DNA from: an uncultured Erwinia sp.
Lineage (GTDB): Bacteria; Pseudomonadota; Gammaproteobacteria; Enterobacterales; Enterobacteriaceae
DNA length: 21,473 nucleotides
NCBI GenBank assembly: GCA_946221915.1
Contig: CAMIKG010000073.1
Span: forward strand, 1 to 21,473
Direction: 5' to 3'
The notes under the pieces are model-generated. The model was not told where the DNA came from and did not search any database. It saw nothing but the letters and a program-made list of their open reading frames with translations. Positions 21,473 through 21,473 of this stretch are shown here, one piece after another (the first letter of the stretch is position 1; each line of letters starts with the position of its first letter). Made by a program: the position numbers and the translations under genes.

Positions 21473-21473
21473 G

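Noticed and set aside
1..21473. CRISPR array, tRNA/rRNA, insertion sequence, prophage or defence genes
   Set aside because: No spaced repeats, cloverleaf sequences, transposase or integrase motifs, or defence-family domains were seen. All long reading frames are accounted for by housekeeping genes.

Overview
The window is chromosomal DNA from a member of the Enterobacterales. The succinate dehydrogenase, 2-oxoglutarate dehydrogenase and succinyl-CoA synthetase genes and citrate synthase are very close to their E. coli homologues in sequence, length and order, and the divergent gltA/sdhC control region is recognisable. I cannot fix the genus. Small features (GTG-started SdhC beginning MGKYVKKQ, a Pcp gene, a long YbgA, no dtpD or abrB) point away from E. 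coli towards a relative such as Pantoea/Erwinia, Kosakonia or Klebsiella. I see no mobile element, tRNA, rRNA or CRISPR.

Layout. Apart from gltA and a small acetyltransferase gene, everything lies on the minus strand. Positions 247-9824 hold sdhCDAB-sucABCD, read right to left and ending in a clear terminator whose 3' UTR may carry an SdhX-like small RNA. Positions 9825-10511 are the control region between sdhC and gltA, with recognisable -10/-35 elements, a CRP-like site and a possible ArcA box. gltA (10512-11795, +) ends in a strong terminator and is followed by an isolated GNAT acetyltransferase gene.

Positions 12388-17963 form a second minus-strand operon, pxpB-pxpC-pxpA-DUF969-DUF979-pcp-nei. 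PxpABC is the prokaryotic 5-oxoprolinase (5-oxoproline plus ATP to glutamate). Pcp removes pyroglutamyl (5-oxoprolyl) residues from peptides. The two multi-membrane-span proteins between them are good candidates for the missing transporter. nei (endonuclease VIII) rides at the 3' end. The operon has a TTGACA promoter with a palindrome at the expected start site, a TTG start for pxpB, and an internal hairpin plus T-run between pxpA and the membrane genes.

Positions 18091-21234 form a third minus-strand operon, ybgA-phr-ybgI. Here ybgA is the long DUF523 (TudS-like) plus DUF1722 form, as in the RudS family of tRNA 4-thiouridine desulfidases. Next to photolyase this suggests a light/near-UV response unit. 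A 9+9 inverted repeat abuts the ybgA start codon and looks like a target for a MerR-family (MlrA/BluR/LitR-like) regulator. The right edge has an open reading frame fragment of unknown identity.

The TCA genes and gltA are ordinary. The parts most worth following up are the 5-oxoproline operon with its orphan membrane pair, and the RudS-like/photolyase operon with its unassigned operator.
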